Shown piece after piece: positions 35,680 through 47,808 of a stretch of DNA of 64,000 nt. A program made the translations under genes and the position numbers. The notes under the pieces were generated by a model that saw nothing but the letters and a program-made list of their open reading frames with translations, was not told the origin of the DNA and made no database searches. This DNA is from Collybiopsis luxurians FD-317 M1 (Eukaryota; Basidiomycota; Agaricomycetes; Agaricales; Omphalotaceae), in assembly GCA_000827265.1 (NCBI GenBank), contig KN834830.1, positions 74,713 to 138,712 on the forward strand, written 5' to 3'. How positions within the stretch are numbered: the stretch's first letter is position 1; the number at the start of each line of letters is the position of its first letter.

Positions 35680-36100
35680 AAGACTGGTTGCAAAATTCGT
35701 AAGCTGAGGTGATCAGCTCCATGAGTGTCGCAACAAACTCTACTTCTATGCGCAGTGACGCGCAGTTTCGTATCTTCAAAGATCATGTCATGAAGAAACT
35801 CGAGGGGCTGTCGAAAGAGGTCACCAGTCGGGACATCATCGGCCGCATTTCATTATTGTGGAGAAGGTGTGTGGTATGAATGGAACAGTTATGGACCTAG
35901 GTTAACGTCCCTTCATAGCTTTCTTAATCTATCTAACCATGATTCTATCCAGTTTTGTCGATGAAGGTCATTCCGTTGGCGCCATTGGTCCTCATTACTT
36001 GGGTGTCGTCCCGCGAAAGACTATCGTTCCCATTGGAACTGTGAATGTTCACTAAATTTTTCGGAGGAAATATCGCTGGGATCAAGACCCTCATCGACCG
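35680..36100 (+). pseudogene. LCB2 relic P7a (older, highly decayed)
   Basis: Scattered LCB2 pieces in order: TRLVAKF-like then VISSMS-VATNST (about 35685-35745), QFRIFKDHVMKKLEGLSKEV (about 35765-35822), a damaged MNGTVMDL exon, VDEGHSVGAIGPH (about 35956-35995) and MFTKF-FGGNIAGIKTLIDR (36045-36100). It is joined head-to-tail with the better copy P7b. Confidence 0.65.
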
Positions 36101-36104
36101 CTCA

Positions 36105-37574
36105 GCCTGTTACTGGTGCTGCTGGTCGTACCATCAAGATTTTAGACCGTTATACACCAGACCTCAACCGAACCCAAATCATACTCGATCCACGAACTCG
36201 CGCATTGAACATATCCTCGTACAATTATCTTGATTTCGCGTTCAGTTGCGGGGGATGTGCTGACGACGTGGAAGAAGGTATGAAGCGCTACGGCGTTTCC
36301 TCTAGTGGTTCCAGGCTCAAAGGTGGTGCTTCCGACCTTCATACGTTTACTGAAACTCTGGTTGCAAAATTTGTCGGAATGGATGCTGCAGTGATCAGCT
36401 CCATGGGTTTCGCGACAAACTCTACGTTCATTCCTGCAATGGTTTCGAAAGGCTGCCTTGGCATTTCAGATGAGCTGAATCGCGCTTCTATTCGGTTCAG
36501 TGTCAGAAGCAGTGGTGCGCGGGTTTGGATGTTCAAACATAACGACATGAAGGCTCTTGCGGGAGGCTATCAGTCAGGGACAGCCCAAGGCACATCGGCC
36601 ATGGAAGAAGATTCTTATTATCGTTGAGGGCATATATAGTATGGAGGGAACGATGGTGGATTTACCCGGGCTTTTGGAACTCAAGGAGAAATACAAGGTA
36701 TACGATCCTTCATCCTTCTCTTGTATCTTCATAACTGAGATTCTATCTAGTTATATCTCTTTGTCGACGAAGCTCATTCCATTGGCGCCATTGGCCTTCA
36801 TGGACATGGAGTTGTGGCTGCGTTGGTCTCGACCCGCGAAATATCAACGTTCTTACGGGAACATTCACCAAATCGGAAAGTATCTCGCAGGCGTCAAGAT
36901 CCTCATTGGCCACTTACGCATTTGCAGCTACCTGATCGCAGAATGCATCCTCCCCTCGGTGCTCAAGCAGATCATAGCCGGCATGGCAAGTATCATGGGC
37001 GTCGACACCACTAGGACCCATTAAACTCCAACGGCAATTATCTTGCGTCGTCCTCCTCCTTGACCATTCAACCAGAATCCCATTCCCACCATCCGGTCTT
37101 GTTCTAAAACGTTACTTCCCTCAATGGCTCTCCTTTTGTCCTACCCTATCCTCCGGCGCCGAAGGCCAAATGTGTCTCCACCGCCTATCCTTCAACTCCT
37201 ACTACCTCCACCACGGGTTAGACAAACTCGGGTTAATGACCTACGGCTACCCCTCCTCGCCCATCGTCCCCCTCCTGATCTTCAGCCCGGCGAAAATGGT
37301 CATGTTCCAACGGATGATGAAGGACTGCAAGACGCCCATCATCACCGTCGTCTTGGTACCCCGCGACAACCGCTTATTTTGTCCAGGGGTGAGGTTCTGC
37401 GTGAGCGTGAGTCATACGAAAGAGGATATCGATGACAATTTGAGGGCATGCAATGAGCTGGGGGAGGTGTTTGGATTTGAAGCATGGGGTTGAGAGGGGG
37501 AAGAGGTGGAGCGGATGAGGTTTGTAAGTAGGAAAGCGGTGGAGCTGGTGAAAATCCTTGATCATGAGCATTGA
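36105..37574 (+). pseudogene. LCB2 relic P7b
   Basis: Nearly parallel to P3. Clean pieces are SSYNYLDFAFS, VEEGMKRYGVSSSGSRLKGG, LVAKFVGMDAAVISSMGFATN and MVSKGCLGISDELNRASIRFS (36205-36540). These are followed by a frame shift near 36550, the SMEGTMVDLPGLLELKEKYK exon (36640-36697), a PLP exon broken after IHQIG, and a C-terminal part to about 37574 with a further frame shift after DDNLRAC. It keeps the SGGG-type insertion KGGASDL absent from P3. It precedes K7. Confidence 0.85.
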
Positions 37575-37859
37575 GGGTGTGTTGAAGGACGAGAGCGCTG
37601 AGTGTTCTTGTTTTGCATGCTGAGGCCTCTTGGATTTTTTTTCTTTCCGGAGCGCCCATGGATACGAAACGAACTAGAGAGATGGATGAATAAACGGATG
37701 AAAAATAAAAAGATATAGAATTCGAAATGGATTGCGACCCTTCAATTTCTTTGTATTAATGCCACTTGTTTAATGTCAATAGGTAATTCTCGCAACATAT
37801 AACCGATATTCTAACAATCGACTGGTTGCTTCTTTTTGATTGGTTAGTTTTGGTCAGTG

Positions 37860-40800
37860 ACTGTACTGCTTTTGACGTAGCTTTTGATTTCGGAATGTAT
37901 TGTTCTACATGTCCTTGAGTGGGATCTGTATGACACTGACAGTTGTATGCACAGCATGACTGGCATCATCTCAAGGCAGTTGTCACCCTTAACAGCTTAA
38001 GGCTCTCGCTTTGTCCTCCATGCCCCCGTACCCTACTGCAATTGTGGACTCGAGATCAACTGATAAAAGCAATAGTATCCAGGACCTTCTCCGACGTGCA
38101 CTCTTGGAACTCGATGCTCATAACCAGAATAGGAGTCTGCGATTCCAATGGCTTCATCCGCAAGCGGCCCAGCAGCTGGTAGACCACCTACAGTCGGCAA
38201 GCCCTTAAGCAGAAATAGTCAATTCGCAGAAACACTAAAAGCGCTCATTTTTGTAGATTTTGGATTCTGGACAGAACGATTTGAAGGATCACAAAAAGTA
38301 CTTTAGTCTGTGTCGCCATCTCTCACGGAGGTTTCAAATTTTACCGTTATCGCTAATAATTCGCGACATCAAACGCGAGGGACAGAATCCAGTCGCGGGC
38401 GGTGGTTTTGCAGTGAGCGCCATTGGGTATTCGTAACAAGATAAGAGCTGCGCTGACAGGCAACTAATAGGACATATGGCGCGGAATCCTGAACGAAAAA
38501 CCTGTGTGCTTAAAAGTCCTGCGGCTTACCCTCGAACGGGATGAAAAGGCTCGCGACGAGATTCGCCAGGTGGGTTAACTTACATACTTACTCGAATGAT
38601 GGCCACAGGTGACCGAAGGCTCTATTTATTTCAGCAATTCTGCCACGAAGCTTTGGTCTGGCGCCAGCTACATCATCCCAACATACTCCCTCTGCTTGGT
38701 GTTAATATAGATGTCTTCCATCCATCATTCTGCCTTATTTCACCTTGGATGAGCAATGGGGATATCATCACATTCTTGAAGCAAAATCCGCAGCACAACT
38801 TACCTTGGGTTGTACGTGCACTAAGATTGTTTCACATTCAAAATGATAATCATGGCATTCCGTAGCTTCGTGAAATTGCAGCTGGCCTGCATTATCTACA
38901 TTCTAGAGACCCCCCTGTGATTCATGGTGATATACGCGGGGTGCGTGCGCCGCGACTTCGATTGGGTATTTGCTGAACCTATGTTTGTCCAATTTCAGGG
39001 TAACATCTTAGTCAATGATAGTCTTCACTGCTGCCTGGCCGACTTTGGTTTAACGCTGGTCACTACCAGCTCACAAACGTGGTCCCTTACAACTTCTTCA
39101 GCCACTGGCAAAGGTTCTATGCGCTGGTTAGCACCAGAACTTTTTATCCCCGGCCTAGCTGTGCCAGTTCCTAATCATACATCCAGAGATGTATATGCAT
39201 TTGGTTGCACTATAGTCGAGGTAGGATGTTTCTATTTGTCTCATTTCATTGTTATTCAAGTTATGCCATAGATCCTGACTCAAAAGCCACCATTCCATGA
39301 CTGCAAAAATGATTACTCTGTATTAGTCCTTTTGATGAATGGTGGTCGACCCACAAGACCCCAGGATGTCTGGTGTCCGCATGTTATTTGGGACCTCACT
39401 ACCCGCTGCTGGGCTCAGAATGCCAAAGATCGTCCTTCAGCAAATGAAATATTTGATATTTTGCAGCGTGTACCTGTGAGATTTGAAGAAAAGAGGAATG
39501 AAGATGATGAATACTATGGATATTCCCCTGGAACTCCCCCAGGTAAATATCCCCCTGTCCATAGTTCTCCACTGACCAATTTTCTTTTCCTTTTCAGCCC
39601 CGGACCTGGACACTTCACTTTTGAGGCAGCGAGAGCAGAAGTGGATGGTGCTGATATCTACTGTTCCGGCTGCGCAAGCATGCAAGAATAAGAAGGTTCG
39701 GAAGCTGCTTGGAGGAGGAGTCCCCTCTTCAGTTAGGTATCTAGTTTGGTCACACCTGACAAATGCAAAGTCATTGGGTCTGGCTGGTGTGTATTCGCAG
39801 CTACACAGAAGAGTTCGAGTTGCTGCATTTGCAGATATGGAAAGAGATGTGAAGAGATGTTTCGGGGAGTATCCTCATCTGCAATCTACAGAAGGCCCAT
39901 TAGTGAGTCTACTGCAGGCCTACTTAACTATGGTCCCAGATGTACTATACTCTACTGGTCTGTGATTTTTATCTTTACCACAATAAAGCTCATCTTTGGT
40001 TTCCTTTAGGTCTTACTTTGATTGCAGGAAACATACTTCTTCTTGCTCCTGAAGAGGATGCCTTCTGGATTTTTGTCTCCATGATGGACTCTGCCCTCCG
40101 CCTTTACTTCTCTCCTAAATCAACCCAGATGGACATTGATGCGGCGCTTTTCAGTCATGTGCTTGAGGCAAATGATGTCCAAGTGTCAAAGAAAATTTTT
40201 GTCGATATGAGTATGAATCCCACTCAGATATGTTTCCCCTGGTCAGTGAATGGTCAGCAGCTTTACATTTGAATTCTAATACTTGACTTCTATAGGTTTA
40301 CAACATTATTTATTGGTAGTCTGCCAGGTGACTATGTTAATAGAGTTTGGGTGAGTATCTAATTGATGCAGATTATATGTCCGCTGAGTTCACGACCTTC
40401 TAGGATCTATTTCTCTATGAAGGTACGAGTGCCAATTTTTTTTGTTTCTGCTTGAAACCCATTGGTTTGTAGGAGTCACCATGCTGATTCACGTGGGCCT
40501 GGCTATTCTCTATTGCTGTCGTTCTGCTATTCTAGAGGCCACATCTGCAGATGCTGTTTTATACTATTTGAGACGGCCTTCAATAGCTTGGCTACCTCCT
40601 TCCCCTGATGCTTTTATCACGCTTGCTTTCTCATTTAAGGTCAAGGATGATGAAGTGCGGAAGCAAAGAGTGAAGATGGAAAAACAGGTCAAGAAGCAAG
40701 TTCAAGGCCAGGGTACACGGGTATTTGCCAATAGCGGTGGAAAAAACTAGGAACAAGCTGTTGGATCTTTTTGATCTTTCTTTCCTTTGGCTGATATGTA

Positions 40801-41880
40801 TCCACAAAGCTTCTCGCATATTCTCTTTTCGTTCTCCAATCCCCTGCATCTCAAGCATTTGTTATGTTCATTTTAAAAAAAAATGTCTTTCTCTCATTCA
40901 TCCGGCATTATCTTCATTGTAATACTTAGTTTTATCATTTTTGCTTTCACTGCATATGCAAATCCAAATGTTATTACATGATATATATATTTCTATCAAC
41001 TAGATGAGAATCAGTGTTCCTCGCTGTACTCAATGTTTGGGCCATATCCAAAGATAATATTACTGGGGGAAGGCGAGGGCCGAACCTCTCAGGAATGTCT
41101 CATCACTCGTACCTATTATGGCTGTATCATACCGCATCATATCATAGTAGTATAGGACTCCGAGTGGGGGGATTTATCATGTTGCCTCCCTCAGTGTTGT
41201 CTTCACCCTCAGTGTCCTCCTCACTGCATTGAGATGCAAAAACACTCTTGAACCTGCCTTTAAAGAGTTTCAAGCAAATTCAGTCCTACCCGGCAACATT
41301 TTCAGTGATTACAATTCAAGTCAAACAGCCATTTAAGTAAACAAGCTTTTTACATCCTAGTCTCCTTGATTAAGTAGTGAGCACAGGTTCAGATGTTCCA
41401 GCATAATGATATGAAGAAGCTCTAGGCGCCCTTACGGGAAGTTATCAGCCAGGGATAGCCCAAGGCCGTGGAAAAAGATTCTTATCATTCTTGTGTACAG
41501 TATCTATGGAGAGAACGGTAGTGGAGTTGCCTGGGCTTCTGGAACTCAATGAGAAATACATGGTACACGTTCCTTCATCCTTCTCTTGTATTTACCTAAC
41601 TGAGATTCTGTCTAGTTTTATCTCTTTGTTGATGAAGCTCATTCTGTCGATCCTCATGGACATGGAGTCTGCAGTGACACTATGGTGTCAACCTGCAAAA
41701 GATTGATGTGCAAATGAGACTTTAACCAAATCTTTTGGTGCTTCTGGAGGGTACATCGCTGGTACTAAAACTCTCATTGACTGCCCACGTATCTGCAGCT
41801 ACTCTGGTGCCTACACCAAATTGATCTCCCCTCCAATGCTCACTCCTCTGCTTCATCCTCCTCCTCAACCATTCAATAAG
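37860..41880 (+). repeat. Segmental duplication, copy B (K7 and downstream)
   Basis: This is the partner of 24100-28005, with the same gene order, exon borders and 3' flank. It keeps the intact reading frame of the kinase-TBC gene. Confidence 0.85.
38020..40750 (+). CDS. K7: kinase/TBC Rab-GAP-like fusion, 706 aa
   Basis: Exons 38020-38196, 38257-38412, 38471-38569, 38635-38811, 38866-38940, 38999-39220, 39272-39542, 39598-39957, 40010-40241, 40296-40350, 40404-40422 and 40473-40750 join in phase with no stop. The kinase has Lys126, HGDIRGGN (Asp225), DFG (Asp243), MRWLAPE and KDRPSANEI. The linker is EEKRNEDDEYYGYSPGTPP. The TBC-like part (about 400-650) has VPSSVRYLVWSHLTNAK, MERDVKRCF (the Arg-finger motif is kept), LIAGNILLLAPEEDAFW, CFPWFTTLFIGSLP, VNRVWDLFLYEG and LAILYCCRSAI. 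The Gln-finger motif YxQG reads YSTG (Thr512), so canonical dual-finger GTPase activation is unlikely. The tail keeps its own five introns. The start at 38020 is the first ATG in the frame. Confidence 0.85.
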
Positions 41881-41885
41881 AAATC
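41380..41885 (+). pseudogene. LCB2 fragment P8
   Basis: The counterpart of P5 after K7, somewhat longer. It holds VQMFQHNDMKKL, VSMERTVVELPGLLELNEKY (about 41505-41562), VDEAHS-like sequence and [21 protein letters not shown] (about 41720-41780) with frame shifts. It breaks off at about 41885 where unrelated AT-rich sequence and then the inverted K9-like fragment begin. Confidence 0.75.
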
Positions 41886-41929
41886 CAATAAAAAGAAACA
41901 AACATAAATTTCATTAATAATTTGAGATT

Positions 41930-43290
41930 GGGTCCACTACAGTGTGTAGTATGTATGATTGTATTATGAAGAAGAAAAAAAAAGATAATGTTTGAGAAGA
42001 GAGTATGTGGTATTACTGTTTGAGAAAAAGCAAAGAAAAGATGGTCTTTAATTATGCATCATTGTATGTGGAAAAGCAAAGATAAGGTTTGAGAGGACAG
42101 TTACAGTGCGGAGCCAGAAAAGAACAGGGATCAGCCCTGCATTCAAACAAGAAGCATCTTGCTCCGCTGGATCGCAGTGCACCACGAGACAGCCTTTGCC
42201 TTTTTTGTTTCCAGATTTAGACCCTTCAAAAGCTCAACAATGCCCTGGCATGTGCCCAACTCACCCCCATCATAAAGGGTGTTGAGCAATCTATTTTGCT
42301 TAACTCTTTTAGTTGTAAGCGCAGTACAGATGGCAAATGGGAAAACAGTACTCCGCACAGCAGCATGTCCGGCCTTTTCAGGAGCAGAAGCAATCTGTTC
42401 CAAAGACCCAATGGCTTTGTTGACGGCTTCAGCGATATCTGGCACAAGCCAAAAATCACTGTGAACGACGGTGCGGAGGTAAAGAATGGCAGATGTGCGG
42501 AAAGCTTCAGATGTTAGAAGTCGAGGAACATTGTCCTCTGAGCTATACACAAGGCTCAGTCTGGGTGAAGCGAGATATGACTCGATTTCATTGGCCCTTT
42601 GGTGAAGTTCAAGAATACTCAATTTACCTTCTTTCTCCCTATTCTGTTTCCAAACGTAGAGTGAGGATATCTGAGCGAAAGCCCAGACAATGCAGTTTTC
42701 ACATCCTATGATAGGCAGCACGACAGCATATCCATAGAATTATCAGAGACGCCAAGGAGACCGCTCTGGTTTTTAGGATTGTACAGCTCGTCAATAGCCT
42801 CAAGGAAAATGGGCAATTCTATTGTTGTTATGGAGGCAAGCATGTCGAACTTGAAAGTTGTCATAATGATGAACCGCTCCTTGTCTTCGCAGTTTGTAAT
42901 TGCGCCCCAATAATTCATAAATCAATCCCGGTCCTCAAGTATGCGAGTACAGTAGCTGGAAGCGACTCGAAGCCATTGTTCCCAGTCACCTTGTCCGCCG
43001 TTGAACAAAAATGTACTGATGACGCTGAGAGCGCAAAAAGCGTTGTCGGCATCAAATTGCTGCTTGGAAAAGCAAAACATGTACAACAGCTCTTTATACC
43101 CTTCCTTCATCGAGGCGAGTTCAACTGACCCAGGGATGCTCACTGCAGAACGCTGGGCATGAACTGAAGCCAAAAGGCGTGCAGCACGACGAGCAAATTT
43201 ATCATTGTTCTGAATGTCTTCAGAGAGTACCCTGAGGAGATGGGCCTTGTCTGCAAGTGGATATTGCAGATATGCTACTGTGTTTAGGGC
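41930..43290 (-). pseudogene. Inverted relic of a Fungal_trans_2-like kinase tail
   Basis: On the - strand, 43280 to 42143 encodes the second half of a K9-type tail: NTVAYLQYPLADKAHLLRVL, FARRAARLLASVHAQRSA, FLFNGGQGDWEQWLRVASSY, LPIFLEAIDELYNPKNQSGL, MLPIIGCENCIVWAFAQISS and the end SKMLLV. It is broken by a stop after LEDRD (about 42922) and a frame shift near 42716. The 3' flank to about 41930 also matches the K9 3' flank in reverse. No kinase exons are present. It is joined directly to LCB2 relic P9. Confidence 0.85.
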
Positions 43291-44330
43291 TTCTGGACAT
43301 CGACCGCCTACATGTCTGTGGCTACTCTGATATCTACGCCTCCATCTCCCTCTAGGGTTCACACAGATCACAGCCAGCATGGCAAGTTCCATGAATATCG
43401 ACACCATTGGACCCATTGTAAACTCAATAGCCATGAGCTTGGATCTCACTCTTCTGCATCCTCCTCCTCCTTGACCATCCAACCACAAACCCAACACTAC
43501 CGTCTCGAACCCATTCCCTAATGCTATTTTCCTTAAGGGCTCTCCCTTCTTTCTACTCCATCCTCCGGTGCAGAAGGCCAAATGCATCCCCGCCACCTGT
43601 TCATCAATTCCTATTATCTCCTCCTCTAGCTGGTCAAGCTGGGGTTCATCGTCTACGGCCACCTCTCCTTTCACATAACGACGTCCTTCTCAGCTTCAAC
43701 CCCGCCAAAACACTGAATGACGAAGTGTTGGTTCTTTCAATGCTCGTGTGAATTTTCAACGTGCCTGACTTGCATTGCGTTGCATGAAAGGATGAATGAT
43801 GCAATTCATCTATGTAGTAGTCTTATTTACTATGGCGTATCAATGCTGCGTGTAAGCTCTCAATTCAGCGGGAGATCCGGAATATCGAAATTACCTCTAG
43901 CCAATGCAAAACACCCATCATCATTGCAATCGGATACCCCGCGACACCGCTCATTTTGTCTCGGGTGCAGTTCTACATGAGCGTGAGTTATACGAAGGAG
44001 GATATTGATGAGATTCTGAGGGCTTCTGACACCTCACGACAGAACTAAAAATCCCACTTGAAAAAAGAAGCGAAAAAAACGGACCGATACATTTTTCTGG
44101 TACATAAAGTATTGAAAAACTTCTACTTTTCCTTTGTTTAAAATTTTTCATTGTGGACTCAAAAAGAAAAGCTTTTCGTTATTTTTTTTTTGCTTCTTTT
44201 TCCCCACAACATTTTTAGCCAAGTGTGAAGCATGAGGTGTGATGAGGTGGGAGAAGTGTTGGATTTGAAGCATAGGGTTCAGGGGAAAGAGGTGGAATGT
44301 GGATGGCGGATACTCCCGATTATGAACTTC
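43282..44330 (+). pseudogene. LCB2 fragment P9
   Basis: The fragment starts in the PLP exon (GASG-IDRLHVCGYSDIYAS-like, 43285-43340) and continues with the M-N-IDTIGPIVNS region, a PSSGAEGQMHPRHLF-INSYYL stretch and VKLGFIVYGHL. It then has a PIIIAIGYPATPLIL-R-V-FYMSVSYTKEDIDEIL block at about 43905-44010, and after a disrupted stretch VGEVLDLKHRVQ (about 44240-44290). Many frame breaks are present. Confidence 0.7.
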
Positions 44331-44417
44331 ATTGATGCGTATGCGATAGTACAACTTGCTACAAGCTCTGATCGCTCTTGTGATGACTTCCTAATGCACG
44401 TTATCACGGACAAACTT

Positions 44418-44453
44418 GGAAAAAAAAAAAAGAAAAAAAAAAAAAACAAATAA
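44418..44453 (+). repeat. Poly-A/AG tract
   Basis: A run of A residues interrupted by single G bases spans about 35 nt. It is low complexity and probably length-variable. Confidence 0.85.
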
Positions 44454-44620
44454 TACAAAATTGAGAATAGACTTGGAACCGAGTCGAGTCCTTTTTTTTT
44501 CTCTTCCGGGGGCGGGGGTGCGGTTATGCATACAGTTAAGTCTTGCGACGTATAGCAGGTGAACAATTCGGATGGAACTTTTTCTTTGCTCATCAGTGGC
44601 TTTTGTGCATCGTTTGATTT

Positions 44621-44790
44621 GAAGAACATGAGAACCAACGAGATCTATAAGTTGTGTGGTTCGTATCATGACAGGCTGTTGAGCACTGGGTTTGATTAAT
44701 TAATTGTTTGCAGTGCATATATAAATATATCTCTGACATGCTGTATATCTTGGCAGAGGTCAGCCGAGGCTCATATGCATTGTAAGAAGA
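44621..44790 (+). repeat. Dispersed repeat R, copy 1
   Basis: GAAGAACATGAGA..., TCATGACAGGCTGTTGAG, GGTTTGATTAATTAATTG and CATGCTGTATATCTT occur in the same order and spacing at 58826-59010 and 62050-62245. No coding potential is seen. It lies just upstream of K8, and copies 2 and 3 lie upstream of K11. Confidence 0.75.
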
Positions 44791-44975
44791 ACATAGTAGT
44801 TTTCACATGTTGTGAAAGCTGTTCAACTGTATAGCGCCGTGGCTAAGTGGTACGTTTCTCTATCTCCTTCCTCCAGTCACAGGCTGAGTCACTGTAGGCG
44901 TCAGTCTCATCGACGGATCCTGCAAGCGTGGAGAGCATTATCCACCGCAGCAGCTTGAACTTGGGTTTCAATTGA

Positions 44976-47808
44976 ATGGAATCAACATCAACTATTATCC
45001 CCAATGCAGTGGGGTCAGAGGCCACTGATGAAAGCACTATTCAGGACCTTCTCCGAAGTGCATTATTGGAATACGAAGTTCACAAGCAAAATCGGAGGCC
45101 GCAATTCCAATGGCTTGAGCTACAAACGGCCCAGCAACTAGTAGACCACCTGCAATCGGTGAGTCCTTAACTAACACTAGCCAGTCTACGGAAACACTAA
45201 GCAGTTATTGTCATTTAGATCTTGGACTCTAGACAGGACAGTTTGAAGGATCGCAAAAGGTACTTTGGCCTCCTTCGCTATCTCTCAAGAAGGTTTCAGA
45301 CTTTACCTTCATCATTGATGATTCAAGACATCAAACGAAAGGGACAAAATCCAGTTGCGGGTGGTGGGTTTGCAGTGAGTACTATTTCATATAATAAGTG
45401 CTGTGCTAACAGACAGCAAATAGGATATATGGCGCGGAAGTTTGAATGAGAAGCCTGTATGTGTCAAAGTCCTTCGCCTAACCATCGAGCAGGATGAAAA
45501 GGCTCGCGATGACATTCGTAAGGTTTGTATAATCACTTATTCACTCAAAACGTACCTACGGAAACCCTTGTAAATATTTCAGCAATTCTGCCACGAAGCT
45601 TTGGTCTGGCGCCAGCTACATCATCCCAATATACTCCCCTTGCTTGGCGTTAATACAGATCTCTTCCACCCATCGTTTTGTCTCATTTCACCCTGGATGG
45701 AGAATAGGGATGTCATTACATTTTTGAAGCAAAATCCACATCACAGCCTACCTTCTGCTGTACGTGCCCCAAGATTATTCCACATCTGACATTGATAATT
45801 GTGGTGATCTGTAGCTTTTCGAAATCGCAGCTGGTCTACATTATCTACATGCTAGAGAGCCTCCTTTGATTCATGGTGACATACGCGGGGTGCGTGCACC
45901 GCTGCCTCAATTGATTATTAGTTGAACAAATGCTTACCTAATTTCAGGGTAATATCCTAGTTAAAGACGATCTTCACTGCTGCCTAGCTGATTTTGGTTT
46001 AACATTGGTCACTACCAGCTCACAAGTATGGTCTCTTACAACTTCTTCGAGCACCAATAAAGGTTCTATGCGTTGGTTGGCTCCGGAGTTTTTTATTCCC
46101 AACTTGGCCTCATCCATCCCTAATCACACATCCAGAGATATATATGCATTTGGTTGCACTATAGTTGAGGTATGATTTTCTGTTTTTGTCTCATCTCATC
46201 CTTGTTCAAGCTTTGTTGTCAGGTCCTGACTCAAAAGCTGCCCTTCCATGACTGCAAGAATGATTACACTGTTTTGGTCCAGCTGATGAATGGTGGACGA
46301 CCCCCAAGGCCCCAGAATGTCTGGTGTCCAGATGTCATCTGGGATCTCGTTACACGTTGCTGGGCTCAGAATGTGCAAGATCGTCCCTCAGCAAATGAAA
46401 TTCAAGCTATTCTACAGCGTGTATCTGGATCTGCTTTTCCCATTGAACCTATAGGTTATTCCCCCATGACAGAAATCCTTGTTGAGTTTCCTGTTCCATC
46501 TTCCTCAGCTTCTTCTCCGAATTCCTTTTCTGCTATCAACCCCATTACTCCAGTTGTGCGTCGTCAGGGTTGGCTTTCAGAGGTTGTTAAGCCACTCGAG
46601 GAATATATTGATGAGGCCATCGACCCACGGGAGTACTATGTCGACCTGGCTGAGATCGCTAAGGGAGACAGTGGCTCAGTCTATAGCGCACAGATATTGC
46701 ACCATGCCAATCTCGCTCGGCTCATAAAGCTTCCACCCTTAATAAAAGCGCAAGATGATGAGGGGCATGCAAATGGAGAGACTATGTTTGTGGCGATCAA
46801 AACTGTTCCGATACTACACTCTGGGTCAAGGAAGCTTGATAAATTGAAGAATGAGCTGGGGCTCCTCAGAGGAATGACGCATGATAATATTCTCAGTATT
46901 CATGCCTTGTATGTAGATCTGGTGGAAGACTCGCTTTGGATTCGAATGGAGCTGATGGAAAGGAGTTTAGATGATATAGTGGTTCTACGTGAACTGGGTT
47001 TGGTGTTGCGGGAAAGGGTCATTGCCCGATTTTCAAGTGATGTGTGTCGTCTGTCATTTCTCATTTCGGTCTTGCTAAATTTGCCATTCCAAAGATCCTG
47101 GAAGCACTGCAATTCTTGAACAAACACAACCTAGCTCACCGTGATGTCCGTTCAGACAATCTACTACTCAATAGCCAGGGAGTCCTCAAACTCAGTACAT
47201 TTGTTTTTTATCTCATAAAGAGAATAGAAATTGATTTATCTCCCAAAGCTAATTTCTCGAACACTGTCAAAGTTACAGCAGATTCACCTGTGGTTGCTGA
47301 CCCAGTCGGTATCCTGTACTGGCAGGTATGCATTCATCTGTTCACCAACTTCCATGGATGGTACAGACGGTAATTGGCTGCATAGGCTCCTGAAGTGCGA
47401 GCGGGTCCTTATAATGCTTTGAAAGTTGACGTATGGTCCGTTGGTGCAATAGTATGGGAATTAGCGCAAGCTGCGCCGCCCTTTGCAGACGACATCAACC
47501 CTCCAGGCGACAGATGGCCCAAGCTGCATAAACCTGGAAAATTCTCCTCCGCATTTCATGATTTCTTGCGCTTGTGCTCTGAGCCAGCGCCGTCTCGTCC
47601 AGAGCCCCAAGATCTGCTCAAGGTAAAGTGATGTCATTATTACAGTGTGACCTGGTTTAACATAAGGATAATCCTTCAGAATGCATTCGTTACCAATACC
47701 TGCGGTAGACCAGTCATTATACGATTGCTGCGACAATGCACTGCCATGGAAAGGCTTGTCTCTCAACACCTTGGGCTTGAAGGAGAAGACAAATCTACAC
47801 TAATGTAA
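44976..47808 (+). CDS. K8: tandem kinase, TKL kinase fused to STE20/PAK-like pseudokinase, 757 aa
   Basis: Exons 44976-45158, 45219-45374, 45424-45522, 45583-45759, 45815-45889, 45948-46169, 46223-47041, 47095-47194, 47249-47325, 47386-47622 and 47680-47808 join in phase with no stop. The first kinase has Lys128, HGDIRGGN (Asp227), DFG (Asp245), APE and QDRPSANEI. After a Ser-rich linker, WLSEVVKPLEEYIDEAIDP leads into a PAK-type kinase: AKGDSGSVYSAQI, Lys497 in FVAIKTV, HRDVRSDN (Asp594), YWQAPEV and DVWSVGAIVWELA. Its DFG position reads TNFS (Asn612 instead of Asp), which should abolish Mg binding. The second domain is therefore probably a pseudokinase. It lacks the PAK CRIB region. Alone among the copies, its first donor is a normal GT. 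The promoter block differs from class I. Confidence 0.85.

Noticed and set aside
44832..44900. A tRNA-like A-box (GTGGCTAAGTGGTACG)
   Set aside because: No anticodon arm, B-box or closing acceptor stem follows. It belongs to the shared K8/K11 upstream region.
47042..47094. A frameshift in the second kinase of K8
   Set aside because: The apparent break is explained by a 53-nt GT-AG intron that restores SSD/ILEALQF in the kinase alignment.
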